Of a DNA stretch of 27,021 bases, positions 17,690 to 26,782 are shown in pieces. The notes below the pieces were generated by a model. It made no database searches, was not told the origin of the DNA, and worked only from the letters and a program-made list of their open reading frames with translations. Source of the DNA: Trichomonas tenax (Eukaryota > Parabasalia > Trichomonadida > Trichomonadidae). The stretch lies in assembly GCA_023091735.1 (NCBI GenBank), contig JALKBU010000713.1, positions 1 through 27,021 on the forward strand. The letters are read 5' to 3'. Position numbers and translations under genes: made by a program. How positions within the stretch are numbered: position 1 is the first letter of the stretch; each line of letters begins with the position of its first letter.

Positions 17690-19530
17690 TTCAACAATAC
17701 ATTTTAATGGACAAATGCATGCATTCCAACGAATTGAGCTCTTTATGTTGATAAGGTGCATTAAAGCAATGAACACTATCTGGGATACTTATTGGGAATC
17801 CATATAATCCTATTTTACAAGTTAATATCTTGTTTGCTGTTGTAATTGCTTCTTTCATTCCTTCGAAAGGAACATCTTTCCAACTTGGACTTCAGAATCT
17901 AACTCTATGGAAATATGTCAATTGTATTGGAAGAACTTGTTCAATAACTGACATTTCTTTTTCAACATCTAAACTGACTCCGTGAAAATCAGGATGATAT
18001 TTTTTCTAAAACAATCTTGAATAATCTCGCAAATATTGAAAACATGAAAGTTATAAAACCATACAAATAATTGATATGTTGAGCTTTGAAGAATACAACA
18101 TCAGCTGCTCTTATGAAACAACTATACTGCATATAAAATCCTCCACATGAGATGATAACAAATGCCAAGAAGAAGAAAAAGCTGAATATTTGTGAATCTG
18201 AGGAAACATTGTCTGAGATCGATGAAAACAATTTGATGATTGATTCTTCTTGTCTGTTGACTTAACCTTCTTTGACAACATTATTTGATGAAGCTGAATT
18301 AGCATTCTCCTTTGATATCTGACTGAATGATTGGGAAACTAAAGAAAGAACTGTTTTTGGAAGACCAGTCATCACTTTAACTAATTCATCTTTATTATTC
18401 TGCAATTTCTTCTTCTGCATGAAGAAAATAACTGTATAAGCGATGAAATTAATAAATACCAAAGATATCAAAACAAACATAAATATCTTTGAATTTCTGT
18501 TGTGCATTAATTGAAGGTAATTATTAATTTCATCGAGAGCAGTGTCAATGAAAAAGTAATTAAATTGTTGTTATTCATTACAGTCAAACCTGTTGGTGTT
18601 AATGGTGTTTCCATTGTGAACTGCTTTTGATCAATCAATTTAGCAATTCCTGAAACAAGAATAAATGCCAATTGAACAGCTGTTGTTTCCGTTGTATGAC
18701 TGAATGTGTCGTCGAAATTCAAAGCTTTTAGAATTGGATGAGGTTCATTGTATGGATCTGAAATTTCTAATCCATAAAGTTTTCCGAGAAATGCAGGAAG
18801 CATATTGACCATATTTCTTGTGAACGTAATTCCTTGCATGAAATCAATCGGTTTCTTCAAATCATCTTCGTAGATTTTATAATAAATAGCAATCAACCCT
18901 AAAGCAATAATAGTGAATATTATAAACGTTAAAATTGTGCTGCAATAAATAAATGATATTGCTGGAACTCCGTGTTTTTCAATTAGTCTTGAAATAGTTT
19001 GAATGGCCTCAAATTTAACATCATCTTCAATTGATCCATCATCAACATTTAACTGTTCTTTTTCGATGTTCATCATTGAATTAATATTGGCGCTGCTTTG
19101 TTGTAGTTTTATTTCTGGAAGACTTGGAAATGATTCAATTCCAAGTTCATAAACAGTATCTTCACATATTCTTAGTCCTCTTTATAATTTGGAAACTTCA
19201 TCCATATTCTCCTTTAACTTCGAATAAAAATTTTGAGTATTGACGTGCAGCAAATCTATTATTTGGATAAAGCATAACACTTTCACACTCTTGGACTGAA
19301 TCATATGCTTCTTTGATGTGTGAATACATATCTGTTGTTGATCCTTGAAGAACTAAATCCCAAATGTTTCTAAGTCTGTTCTTTGATTTCGTATAAAGTT
19401 AGTGGATTTTTGATATTTTGCTTTTCGATGTATATCTTATTTCTTTGGTGTTGATGACAGTCGATATATTTGTTGAGATCAATTTTTGAAGTGTTGGCAT
19501 TGTTTTGATCATTTCTATATTCTAAGGATG
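17690..19530 (-). pseudogene. Decayed TmcB-like multi-pass membrane protein
   Basis: Read leftward, about 19530-19200 gives NRLRNIWDLVLQGSTTDMYS, IKEAYDSVQECE and MLYPNNRFAARQYSKFLFEV, a TPR-like linker characteristic of the trichomonad TmcB-like proteins, many of which end in a PAS and/or nucleotide-cyclase domain. After a frameshift comes the frame 19076-18507, with a membrane segment (FIYCSTILTFIIFTIIALGL) and an external loop; 18507-18262, with a second segment (FMFVLISLVFINFIAYTVIF); about 18231-17989, with two more segments; and finally 17970-17690 (EKEMSVIEQVLP, then FEGMKEAITTANKIL and PISIPDSVHCF). At least four frameshifts and several stops separate these pieces. No cyclase catalytic core remains, and both ends are truncated relative to the usual size above 1000 residues. 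Family call moderate to good; cyclase membership is inference. Confidence 0.7.
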
Positions 19531-19923
19531 TTAGGTTGTCCCATTTCCAATGGTCTTAAGAGTTCGAGAGAAATATTTGGAAATCCACCTCAAAAAATCG
19601 TCACACATCAAAATCCAATAAATTCTACTTCTTGGTTTCAATTTATGCCTTCTCCGCGGGATCAAATAATGCAAAATATGCCAGCAAATCCGAATATACC
19701 GCAAAACAGGCAAAATACAAATATAAAAATTTTGAACAATTGAAAATTCAAAGAATTATTCATTTATTACAATACAACAGATATTTTAAAAAATTTAAAT
19801 CATAAAATATTTACAATAATTCTTAATGAATGCAAAACACCAGAGAAAAGAGGTGAAATAGAAATAACCAAATTTTTATTGAAAATTCAAAAAACTGTGA
19901 TTCAAGACTTTATATTATGTTGA
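19528..19923 (+). pseudogene. Possible decayed ORF abutting the membrane-protein relic
   Basis: From ATG 19528 the frame reads MLGCPISNGLKSS, a Pro/Asn/Gln-rich stretch (MQNMPANPNIPQNRQNTN), a TGA at 19741-19743, and then stays open in the same frame to a TGA at 19921-19923, including ILKNLNHKIFTIILNE and KRGEIEITKFLLKIQKTV. The second part looks like helical coding sequence, so this may be a small gene with one nonsense lesion, or two scraps. No family recognised. It begins where the leftward membrane-protein similarity ends, which suggests a rearrangement junction near 19530. Confidence 0.35.
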
Positions 19924-20299
19924 TATGACATACTTTATAAATATATTTACTCTCAATAGTTATTTTTAAAATATAAAAGCCTTTTTCCGAAAATATTATG
20001 AGAAACATTTGGTTTTTGGTATCTAAGTTGTAATAATCAATGAATAGATTCTCTGTATGATACTACTAACAACGGCAATATTATTTGCATACGAATAAGT
20101 ATATTTTTCATGTTTTTGAGAAAATCATCAGCAGAATTTCGACGTTTTAAAAGAATTGGTTAATAATAAATGTACAAGAATGCGATCAATCGTCCATATA
20201 TTACGATTCATCGTTAGATTTTAATCAAATATTGTTTTTAAGGATCATAAAATTTAGGATCAGAAATTATTAACGGCATTATATCTTTTTTATTTCTGC
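19924..20299. other. Intergenic, no supported gene
   Basis: AT-rich DNA with frequent stops in all frames and no promoter boxes of the type seen elsewhere in the window. Confidence 0.3.
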
Positions 20300-20569
20300 A
20301 ATAGTCGACATGTACGAAATATTTGAGCAATCGAGGTAAAGTTGGTGATTGTCGTATGATTTTTTTGGAAAAATGAAAATCGCATTATTGAAGATCCATT
20401 TCTTGGATAACTAATGGTATAGATGTATAGTAGTATACGAGATAAATCATCTTGCAAACGCTTGGCTTGCAATTTCCATATGATTTTTGGGTGATCTCGG
20501 TATAGCCATCCATTAAAAAATAAATATGACAATATGACATGTAAATATGTTCTAAGGCAGGGGGAGTGG
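20300..20569 (-). repeat. Left arm of an imperfect inverted repeat
   Basis: The reverse complement starts CCACTCCCCCTGCCTTA (20569-20553), passes TTTACATGTCATATTGTCA (near 20545-20527), and aligns with 20852-21070 on the plus strand. Similarity is strongest over the first 80 bases and then fades. Both arms carry a similar frame: FFNGW....HPKIIWKLQA....DDL here and FFNRW....YPKLICKLLA....HEL in the right arm, which suggests both descend from a coding element. The extent of the arm is approximate. Confidence 0.55.
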
Positions 20570-20591
20570 GGATCCTGATGTTAAATAGGGT

Positions 20592-20692
20592 ATTGGGGAA
20601 ATTAGAGTGTTGGATATTCTCAGATTGCTGATTTTTCTGGGTTAGCCAAATTTTTGGATTACCCCGAAAAATTGCAATCTGTATACTACTCA
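20592..20692 (-). repeat. Dispersed repeat copy 2 (FRGNPK frame)
   Basis: This is the partner of 13786-13893, in the opposite orientation. It reads SSIQIAIFRGNPKIWL and QQSENIQHSNFPNT on the minus strand. It lies just upstream of the left inverted-repeat arm in the same orientation, and the minus strand stays open through both (20693 down to 20385), so the two may be parts of one longer element. Confidence 0.65.
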
Positions 20693-20851
20693 TAACTTGG
20701 TTAATTCAAAATGAATCTTAATCGATCAAAATAATGTTGAAATTATTGATTTTGATCATTGAAATTCATAAATAATACAATAAAATTATCATTTAATGAG
20801 TTTGTGAGGTTGCACAATATAACTTATCGATCCAGTTTCACAATACTTTAG

Positions 20852-21070
20852 CCACTCCCCTGCCTTTTCGGGTGTTTACATGTCATATTGTCAGATTCAT
20901 TTTTTAATCGATGGTTCAACGATGTTTACCCCAAACTCATATGTAAACTGCTAGCTGAGGCTTTTCCGCATGAATTAACACATACCATGCAATACATGAG
21001 TACCAATCAACTTCAAAAATCAGCTCATAAATTACGTAATTTCTTCATATCTCACAAATTCATGCGATGA
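20852..21070 (+). repeat. Right arm of an imperfect inverted repeat
   Basis: CCACTCCCCTGCCTT at the start and TTTACATGTCATATTGTCA near 20876-20894 match the left arm in inverted orientation. The frame from 20888 reads SFFNRWFNDVYPKLICKLLA, similar to the left arm's frame. The 22 bases just before and into it (20834-20855) recur in inverted orientation at 22144-22165. The 282 bases between the arms include repeat copy 2. Confidence 0.55.
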
Positions 21071-21930
21071 TCATTAATTTTGACTTCAAGATCTCGAAAT
21101 AAATTGTATACACTATCCACTTCTGTAATAAAAATATTATCATACCGTTAACAATTTTAGGTCCAAAATTATTCAATCACGAAAAACAATAATTTCTCAT
21201 ATTTGAGTGCAGAATCGCAAAATACAGGCGAATTCTAGCTCCTCCATACACAGAATATCAATCAAATCCAACAAAACGTCGAAATTTTACTGATGATTTT
21301 AACAAAATAATGATGATTACACTCATTCATATAAATTTAATTTTCTCATTGTTATTATTATCATACAAGGAATCATCTGCTTAATTATAACTACTAAAGC
21401 AATATATAAATAAATTATCATATCAGATCTTTGTAAAAACTTTAATGTAATTCATTGTGTAGTATTTGAAATTAAATATTTTCATGATGTAGAATATTTT
21501 CACTATGTAATACTCCTTAATCGAACGTTTTTCAAAAATGAATGAAAAAAATTGAAAATGTCTATTTTAACGATTTGCTCAATCAGCATTCATTATGTAA
21601 TAATTATAAAATCCAAGTCATTATTCGGATTCTATTTTCTCACTCTTAAATGTTTGAAAAAATAAATTTTTTGTTTTCATCGGAGACATTTTTTTAGCAT
21701 ATTTGAGTCATTCTAACTAATAATATAAATAGTATCCACTAACTATGGAGAAATGATATTCAATTAAAAGCATGATAAATGAACTAATAATAAATTTCAA
21801 TATGTAATTTTCCTGCCGGATGAGCAAGATATGATATTTTTTGACATCACTATACCATGTATATCTTATATATAATGCATTTCATGGAATTTAAAATATT
21901 TTTTTTTGACAAAAAGAAAAAGAAAAAAAT
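21071..21930. other. Intergenic, no supported gene
   Basis: About 860 bases of AT-rich DNA with short open frames only. It ends in a purine run (about 21910-21936) which on the minus strand is the T-run that follows the tRNA-like unit. Confidence 0.3.
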
Positions 21931-22000
21931 AAAAAAGTTTTCAGTAGTCGAACCAATGACACATATAACCTTTATCTTTAACTAAACTACTAGACCACAA
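21931..22000 (-). tRNA. tRNA-like Pol III unit, probably degenerate
   Basis: On the minus strand there is an A-box-like TAGTTTAGTTA (21989-21979), then after about 25 bases a B-box-like GGTTCGACTAC (21953-21943), then CTGAAAAC and a run of six T (21936-21931) matching a Pol III terminator. This is the order and spacing of a tRNA gene. However, the stems do not fold well: the T-arm has mismatches, the anticodon arm is not convincing and the length is a few bases short. I therefore favour a tRNA pseudogene or a tRNA-derived short element and assign no anticodon. Confidence 0.3.
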
Positions 22001-22330
22001 TTCATCATTCACAATTTTTATTCAATGGTGACACTAAAAATTTTGTTGACAGAAAGGTGACTCAAAAAAGGAAAAAACGCACCAGCGCTGTTTCGAACAA
22101 CCAGACTTTAATCAAAATTCCCGATACACCCTGCTTTAGACCTGTGGCTAAAGTATTGTGAAACTTGGTATACATTATTCATGAAGTTAATGATTAGACA
22201 ATAAAGAATCTTAAATTCAAGATTTATAATCTCTTAGAAACGATGTCTTAATCCTTTACATTTTATGAGAAATGATGAAGAAAATGATGTAATCCCTATG
22301 TAAATTTTTAGGTCCCTAATCATCAATATT
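22001..22330. other. Intergenic with a short repeat scrap
   Basis: Contains, at 22144-22165 on the minus strand, the 22-base segment AGTTTCACAAT...AGCCAC shared exactly with 20834-20855. The rest is the 5' flank of the nucleoplasmin-like gene and shows no TGTCA box. Confidence 0.4.
22144..22165 (-). repeat. 22-base exact match to the edge of the right repeat arm
   Basis: The reverse complement of this segment is identical to 20834-20855. Beyond it the two copies diverge, although both soon have a CCAC...GCAGGG/CTGCC-like stretch. It may mark a terminal sequence of the same repeat family. Confidence 0.5.
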
Positions 22331-22736
22331 ATGGAAGGCTCCAAAAAGTTTTGGCGTGCTATCGTCGGTCCAGACCAGTCGGTAGACATCAACACTCCAG
22401 AAAGCAAAATATTGATGATCAAACGCCTGTTTTTCATCTTATCCAGAAGAACATAGAAATGAACCAACACGAATTATCGTTGAAAAACTTCACACGCCAC
22501 AACCATGCGATCCGATCATTGTTGGAACGCTTATTCCTGACAAAAAAGAACATTTAGTATTGCAATTCAAATTTACAGAAGAATTTCCATGTAAAGTGTC
22601 AGTAAGAGGATTCGGCACCATCCATTTGGCTGGGTATTACATTAATCTGGAAGAAGAAATAGATTCTGAAGATAACGAACAAGAAGATGCAGATATTCCA
22701 GAAGTCACTTTACCAAAACCCTCAGAGATCTCATGA
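22331..22736 (+). pseudogene. Nucleoplasmin-like (NPL) domain protein with one frameshift
   Basis: The first frame from ATG 22331 reads MEGSKKFWRAIVGPDQSVDI, then NTPESKILMIKRL, and stops soon after. A second frame continues the same protein: SSYPEEHRNEPTRIIVEKL, DPIIVGTLIPDKKEHLVLQF, VSVRGFGTIHLAGYYINL, an acidic tract (EEEIDSEDNEQEDADIPE) and a TGA at 22734-22736. FW near the start, VGTL, and G-x-IHL-x-GYY before an acidic tract are the hallmarks of the nucleoplasmin-like fold of FKBP-type histone chaperones (Fpr3/Fpr4) and plant HD2 proteins. With no FKBP domain, the roughly 134-residue product would be a stand-alone histone-binding chaperone. The two frames join if one T is dropped from the five-T run at 22430-22434. 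That is the only lesion I see, so this may be a recent pseudogene, a sequencing error or, less likely, programmed frameshifting. Confidence 0.65.
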
Positions 22737-24269
22737 TCTCATGTTTATCATGTATAACTTACTGCTGTTTTAAATAAAGAAATTCAATATTTTTTATTCG
22801 ATGATTTTATCATCACGTACTATAAGCTTGGGTAGGCCATTTCTAATCAATGGATCTTTCATGCATAATACTTGTATATAAAATAACGAAAATAAATATT
22901 GATGCGCATATCATAATTGCAGTATAATTTCTGGAAGCCAAAGGAGATTTTTAATGAAATATATCGATATTTTTGGTTTTTTATATCATTGATATAAGCG
23001 ATTAGATATTTTAACAGTAAAATGAGTTATTTTGTAAGCAGAAACAAAAGCATAGCTGACTTTTATGCCTATAAAGCTTAGTAAAGAATCTTTACTGAAC
23101 TTCTATTGTGTACAAAAAATGTTTTTGATTGATGATAAGGATGAAATTGAAGATTTAGAGAATCGAATTATTGTGAATGTGTTTATTTCATGAAATCAAG
23201 TTTGAAACATCACGAAAAATTAGATATAATGAATGAACAAAGAATGCAATAATATTTCTGGCACTTTTGATTTTAGCAGTTATCAATTATTTAGCATCTA
23301 GATATAAATATAACTACAGATTTTAAATTTGTGAAAAGAAAAGTAGTATATAAAAATCAAATAATAAAAATAATTTTTGGATATAACAATGGCAAAAATA
23401 TTTTTTTTGAGAAAATTAACAATAATAAAGCTTAATTATAGAAAATTAAGGCTGAAAAGTGACGATGAAATTTGTTGATCAAAAAAGTTTCCTTTTATTT
23501 CAATATGCAAAAATTATGTTATAAACATGATGTCATGACTATTTTTCATGTTATCAAAAATTTAAGGGGAAACACGATCATCGGAGTCAGCCAAACAAAA
23601 CTTTTCAATAGAGAAATAAGGAAAAATATAGACCAATAATCGATACATGTTTCTCAAATTAACGGCTAATTATATTTGAAAATTTTCTTTATAATTCATC
23701 GTTAATTTTTAATTCGATGGTTATATTTCTTTCCAAATATATTCAATAAAAACGAATTTCAATTTTGAGTTTTCCAAACTACTAACAAAAATTTTGAATA
23801 AATTGGAAGTAAAAAGTGAAAAATTCCTAATATTTATTTGTCATATGTATCAAAGAATCTATTTATAAGATTTATTTTTTATTAAATTATTTACAATGAA
23901 AGTTTAAGGAGCACCATCACCTTTGATAAAATCCATAACCAATTCGACAACATAAAACTCACAGAAAAATTATTAAATAAATTTTGTGTTTTAACTTCAT
24001 AATATCGAATAGAACTATAATTTAACGGCGAAGTAAAACTCACAAAATATTCAAATTGACCGAAGATGGAAATGAAAGTAATCTACTATCAGAGAGGATC
24101 ATAAATTATAGGTTAATTTATTATGACGCGAAAACAAATCATAATGAATTTTCTTGAAAATATAGCAATAGAATGATGATCGAAATCCAAATTACGAAAA
24201 AATTCGACACCATTGTGCCATCAAAATGTGAACATTATGTGAAAACACGTCATAATTTAAATATAAATA
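22737..24269. other. Intergenic, 1.5 kb, at most one weak relic
   Basis: Very AT-rich. The only coding-like stretch is 23065-23336 (+), where shifting frames read MPIKLSKESLLNFYCVQKMF and, after lesions, AIIFLALLILAVINYLASRY, a possible membrane segment. I consider this weak. No TGTCA cluster precedes the surface-protein gene at 24270. Confidence 0.3.
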
Positions 24270-26585
24270 ATGCGATTGTTTGGTAACACAACTATCGCAA
24301 GCTTAGCTATCACATCATACGCTGGCCGCAGCGCTTTCCTTAGACCTTCATCCAACACTAAAGCGACAAGTTTGAAAATCTCAAACTCCAAATTCTCGTA
24401 TTTTACCGCAAACCTTTATGCTTCGTTTGCGAAAAACACGAACTTGAAGGTGTACGGCACAGAGTTTAAGGCATTCACAGAGACCGCTGTTTACTTTAAC
24501 ACCGAATATCCGAACCAGCCAGTTGATTTTCATGATTCCGGTATCAGGGATGGCTCCATGGCCGACTTCTACTACAGTGCATTCGTTAACTGCCAATCAA
24601 ATAGCGATGGAACTTCTTGGGATGACAAATCTGGAGGCGCTATTTATTTCAATGACCACAATAGCAATATCTCATTCGCACACTGCTCTTTCGCTTCCTG
24701 CTTCTCATCCAAGTACTGTGGATCCCTGTTCGTTAACGCTGCTCACGTTTTATTCCATTATAATTGTGTTAACGATTCCAAGACATCGAATAGTGGCTCA
24801 GCTTTCTATTTCACACCAACAGCTAGTCTCACAATGATAGGTGATACAATCAAAAACTCATATTGTCCAAAGCAAATTACATCAATTGTTAGATTTGCAC
24901 AAACAGCTGACTTTACATTCACAGATTCCAACATTTCCAACTGTGTCACGTCAGGACAGTCCTCTGGTATCGAAATTTTCAACTGCCAGGATTCAGATTT
25001 GAATATGAAATATGTTTCATTCGATTCTAACACTGGACGCTCTATCTTCTCCATCGTCCAGAGCACAGCCAATGTTGTCTCTTTGTGCGATTTCCAAAAT
25101 AACCAGGGAACAACAACAGCCGTTGTTTTCTTCCTTAACGCCGATGCGGCATCAACACTCACATTGACTAACTGCTTCTTTAACAACAATGCTGGTTATA
25201 ACTCATTCGCTGCCAAGGGAACAGTCACAGAAGACAATTCCCGCTCTAGCGCATTCATAAACACAGTTTCTGCTTTCTGCCATATTGGTTTCACATTCAC
25301 TCCACCACCAACACCAGACTACACACCAGCCACAACACCATCTGATACCCCATCAACAACACCGGAGACAACACCAGCAACAACACCAAGTGACACTCCA
25401 GCTACAACACCAGCTGATACACCATCAACAACACCAGCTGATACACCATCAACAACACCAGCTGATACACCATCAACAACACCAGCTGATACACCATCAA
25501 CAACACCAGCTGATACACCATCAACAACACCAGCTGATACGCCATATGATACACCATTCACAACACCGGCTACAACACCAAGTGACACTCCAGCTACAAC
25601 ACCAGCAACAACTCCATCAGATACACCAAGCACAACACCAGCTGATACACCATCAACAACACCAGCTGATACACCATCAACAACACCAGCTGATACACCA
25701 AGCACAACACCAGAGATAACTCCTGTTGATACACCAAGCACAACTCCAGAAACAACGCCATCGTTCACACCTGTTTATACACCATTCACAACACCAGAGA
25801 TAACTCCTGTTGATACACCAGCAACAACACCATTTGTTACGCCATCAAATACACCAGAAACAACACCATTTAATACACCAGTTGACACTCCATTTGCTTC
25901 ACCATCAACAACACCAGGTGAGTCCAACTCCAGAACACCAATGACAACTCCATTTGTGACATCATTTGTAACGTCATTCACAACACCATTTAATACACCA
26001 TCAACTACTCCATCAACAACACCAATGATAACACCTTCCACAACACCAGCTGATACACCATCAACAACACCAGCCAACACACCAGTTTCAACACCAAAGA
26101 CAACACCAGCAGCTTCTAATGAAGTACCAATTGTTGCATCATCTTCATCTTCTGCAGTTTCATCCGGCACTGATAATAATAACGGCAATTCCCAGGTTAA
26201 TGGTAACAATGAAAAGAAGAGCTCATCATTAATTTACATCATTATTGGATGTGTTGCTGCTGTCTTAATTATTGTTCTTATTGTTGTCCTCGTTGTCATG
26301 AGAAAGAAGAATACAAAGCAGACAGAAGAAGAGAAGTCATCGTCCACAGAAACAGATGATGACCATAAGGACGTTAATGGTAAAGATTATGAGAACACAG
26401 CAATGACTCTCATGGATCTTGGCAACGATGATGATGACATCAACAAGATCACAATGTTCACGACAACAATCGGTGGTGAGACAGATGACGATGATCTATT
26501 CAACACTGATTTCGGTGAAACAACATCAACACAGGCTAATGATATCTACAGCAATTTCGATGAATCCAACTTCATCTTCCTTTAA
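24270..26585 (+). CDS. Beta-helix surface protein with Thr/Pro stalk, one membrane anchor
   Basis: This is an intact 771-aa frame, clearly less AT-rich than its surroundings. Residues about 1-340 are parallel beta-helix repeats (NISFAHCSFASCFSS, DFTFTDSNISNCVTS, TLTLTNCFFNNNAG) like the Pmp-like surface proteins of trichomonads. Residues about 343-615 are a Thr/Pro/Ser/Asp stalk of TTPxxTP units, likely O-glycosylated. A Ser/Asn-rich spacer leads to one membrane segment at about 653-677 (YIIIGCVAAVLIIVLIVVLV) followed by RKKN, so type I topology. The 94-residue cytosolic tail is acidic (GNDDDDIN, GETDDDDLF) and ends with IYSNFDESNFIFL, where YSNF fits a YxxPhi sorting signal. No cleavable signal peptide is visible at the N-terminus, which starts directly in beta-helix-like sequence; an in-frame TAA two codons upstream fixes the start. 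The gene may therefore be 5'-truncated. Role in adhesion is family inference. Confidence 0.9.
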   Translation: MRLFGNTTIASLAITSYAGRSAFLRPSSNTKATSLKISNSKFSYFTANLYASFAKNTNLKVYGTEFKAFTETAVYFNTEYPNQPVDFHDSGIRDGSMADFYYSAFVNCQSNSDGTSWDDKSGGAIYFNDHNSNISFAHCSFASCFSSKYCGSLFVNAAHVLFHYNCVNDSKTSNSGSAFYFTPTASLTMIGDTIKNSYCPKQITSIVRFAQTADFTFTDSNISNCVTSGQSSGIEIFNCQDSDLNMKYVSFDSNTGRSIFSIVQSTANVVSLCDFQNNQGTTTAVVFFLNADAASTLTLTNCFFNNNAGYNSFAAKGTVTEDNSRSSAFINTVSAFCHIGFTFTPPPTPDYTPATTPSDTPSTTPETTPATTPSDTPATTPADTPSTTPADTPSTTPADTPSTTPADTPSTTPADTPSTTPADTPYDTPFTTPATTPSDTPATTPATTPSDTPSTTPADTPSTTPADTPSTTPADTPSTTPEITPVDTPSTTPETTPSFTPVYTPFTTPEITPVDTPATTPFVTPSNTPETTPFNTPVDTPFASPSTTPGESNSRTPMTTPFVTSFVTSFTTPFNTPSTTPSTTPMITPSTTPADTPSTTPANTPVSTPKTTPAASNEVPIVASSSSSAVSSGTDNNNGNSQVNGNNEKKSSSLIYIIIGCVAAVLIIVLIVVLVVMRKKNTKQTEEEKSSSTETDDDHKDVNGKDYENTAMTLMDLGNDDDDINKITMFTTTIGGETDDDDLFNTDFGETTSTQANDIYSNFDESNFIFL
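25416..25715 (+). repeat. 24-bp in-frame minisatellite in the Thr/Pro stalk
   Basis: The unit gatacaccatca + acaacaccagct (eight residues, DTPSTTPA) occurs in five perfect tandem copies at 25416-25535. After an 84-base interruption, four copies with small changes lie at 25620-25715. The interruption includes a near copy of the segment before the first array (ACACCAAGTGACACTCCAGC). The period is a multiple of three, so copy changes keep the frame and alter stalk length. Confidence 0.9.
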
Positions 26586-26782
26586 TAGATTTGTATTATA
26601 ATTTTTTATGTTTTTGTATATGTGTTTTTAAACTATCCTATGTATGTTTAAATGAGTTCGCTAGATCAAATAAATTCCCATTCGGATAATAAACTCATGA
26701 GTTTGAATTAAATAATGCGTTCAAAGGAATTTGTCGTGACATTTTAACAAAAATAAAATACTATATTTATTCATGAAAACCC

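Noticed and set aside
20053..20076. ACTAACA words (also near 23780) as intron branch/3' splice signals
   Set aside because: Neither is followed by the trichomonad ACTAACACACAG form, and no matching GTATGT donor lies in a coding region.
22234..22557. Overlapping 78-aa (-) and 68-aa (+) frames
   Set aside because: Both are shadows of the nucleoplasmin-like gene, whose two frames together read as a coherent conserved domain.
25319..25768. Long antisense frame (149 aa) made of VSAGVVDG repeats
   Set aside because: It is the complement of the 24-bp repeat array, whose period is a multiple of three, so all frames without a stop in one unit stay open. The 26209-25775 (-) and 25285-25719 (+) frames are explained the same way.
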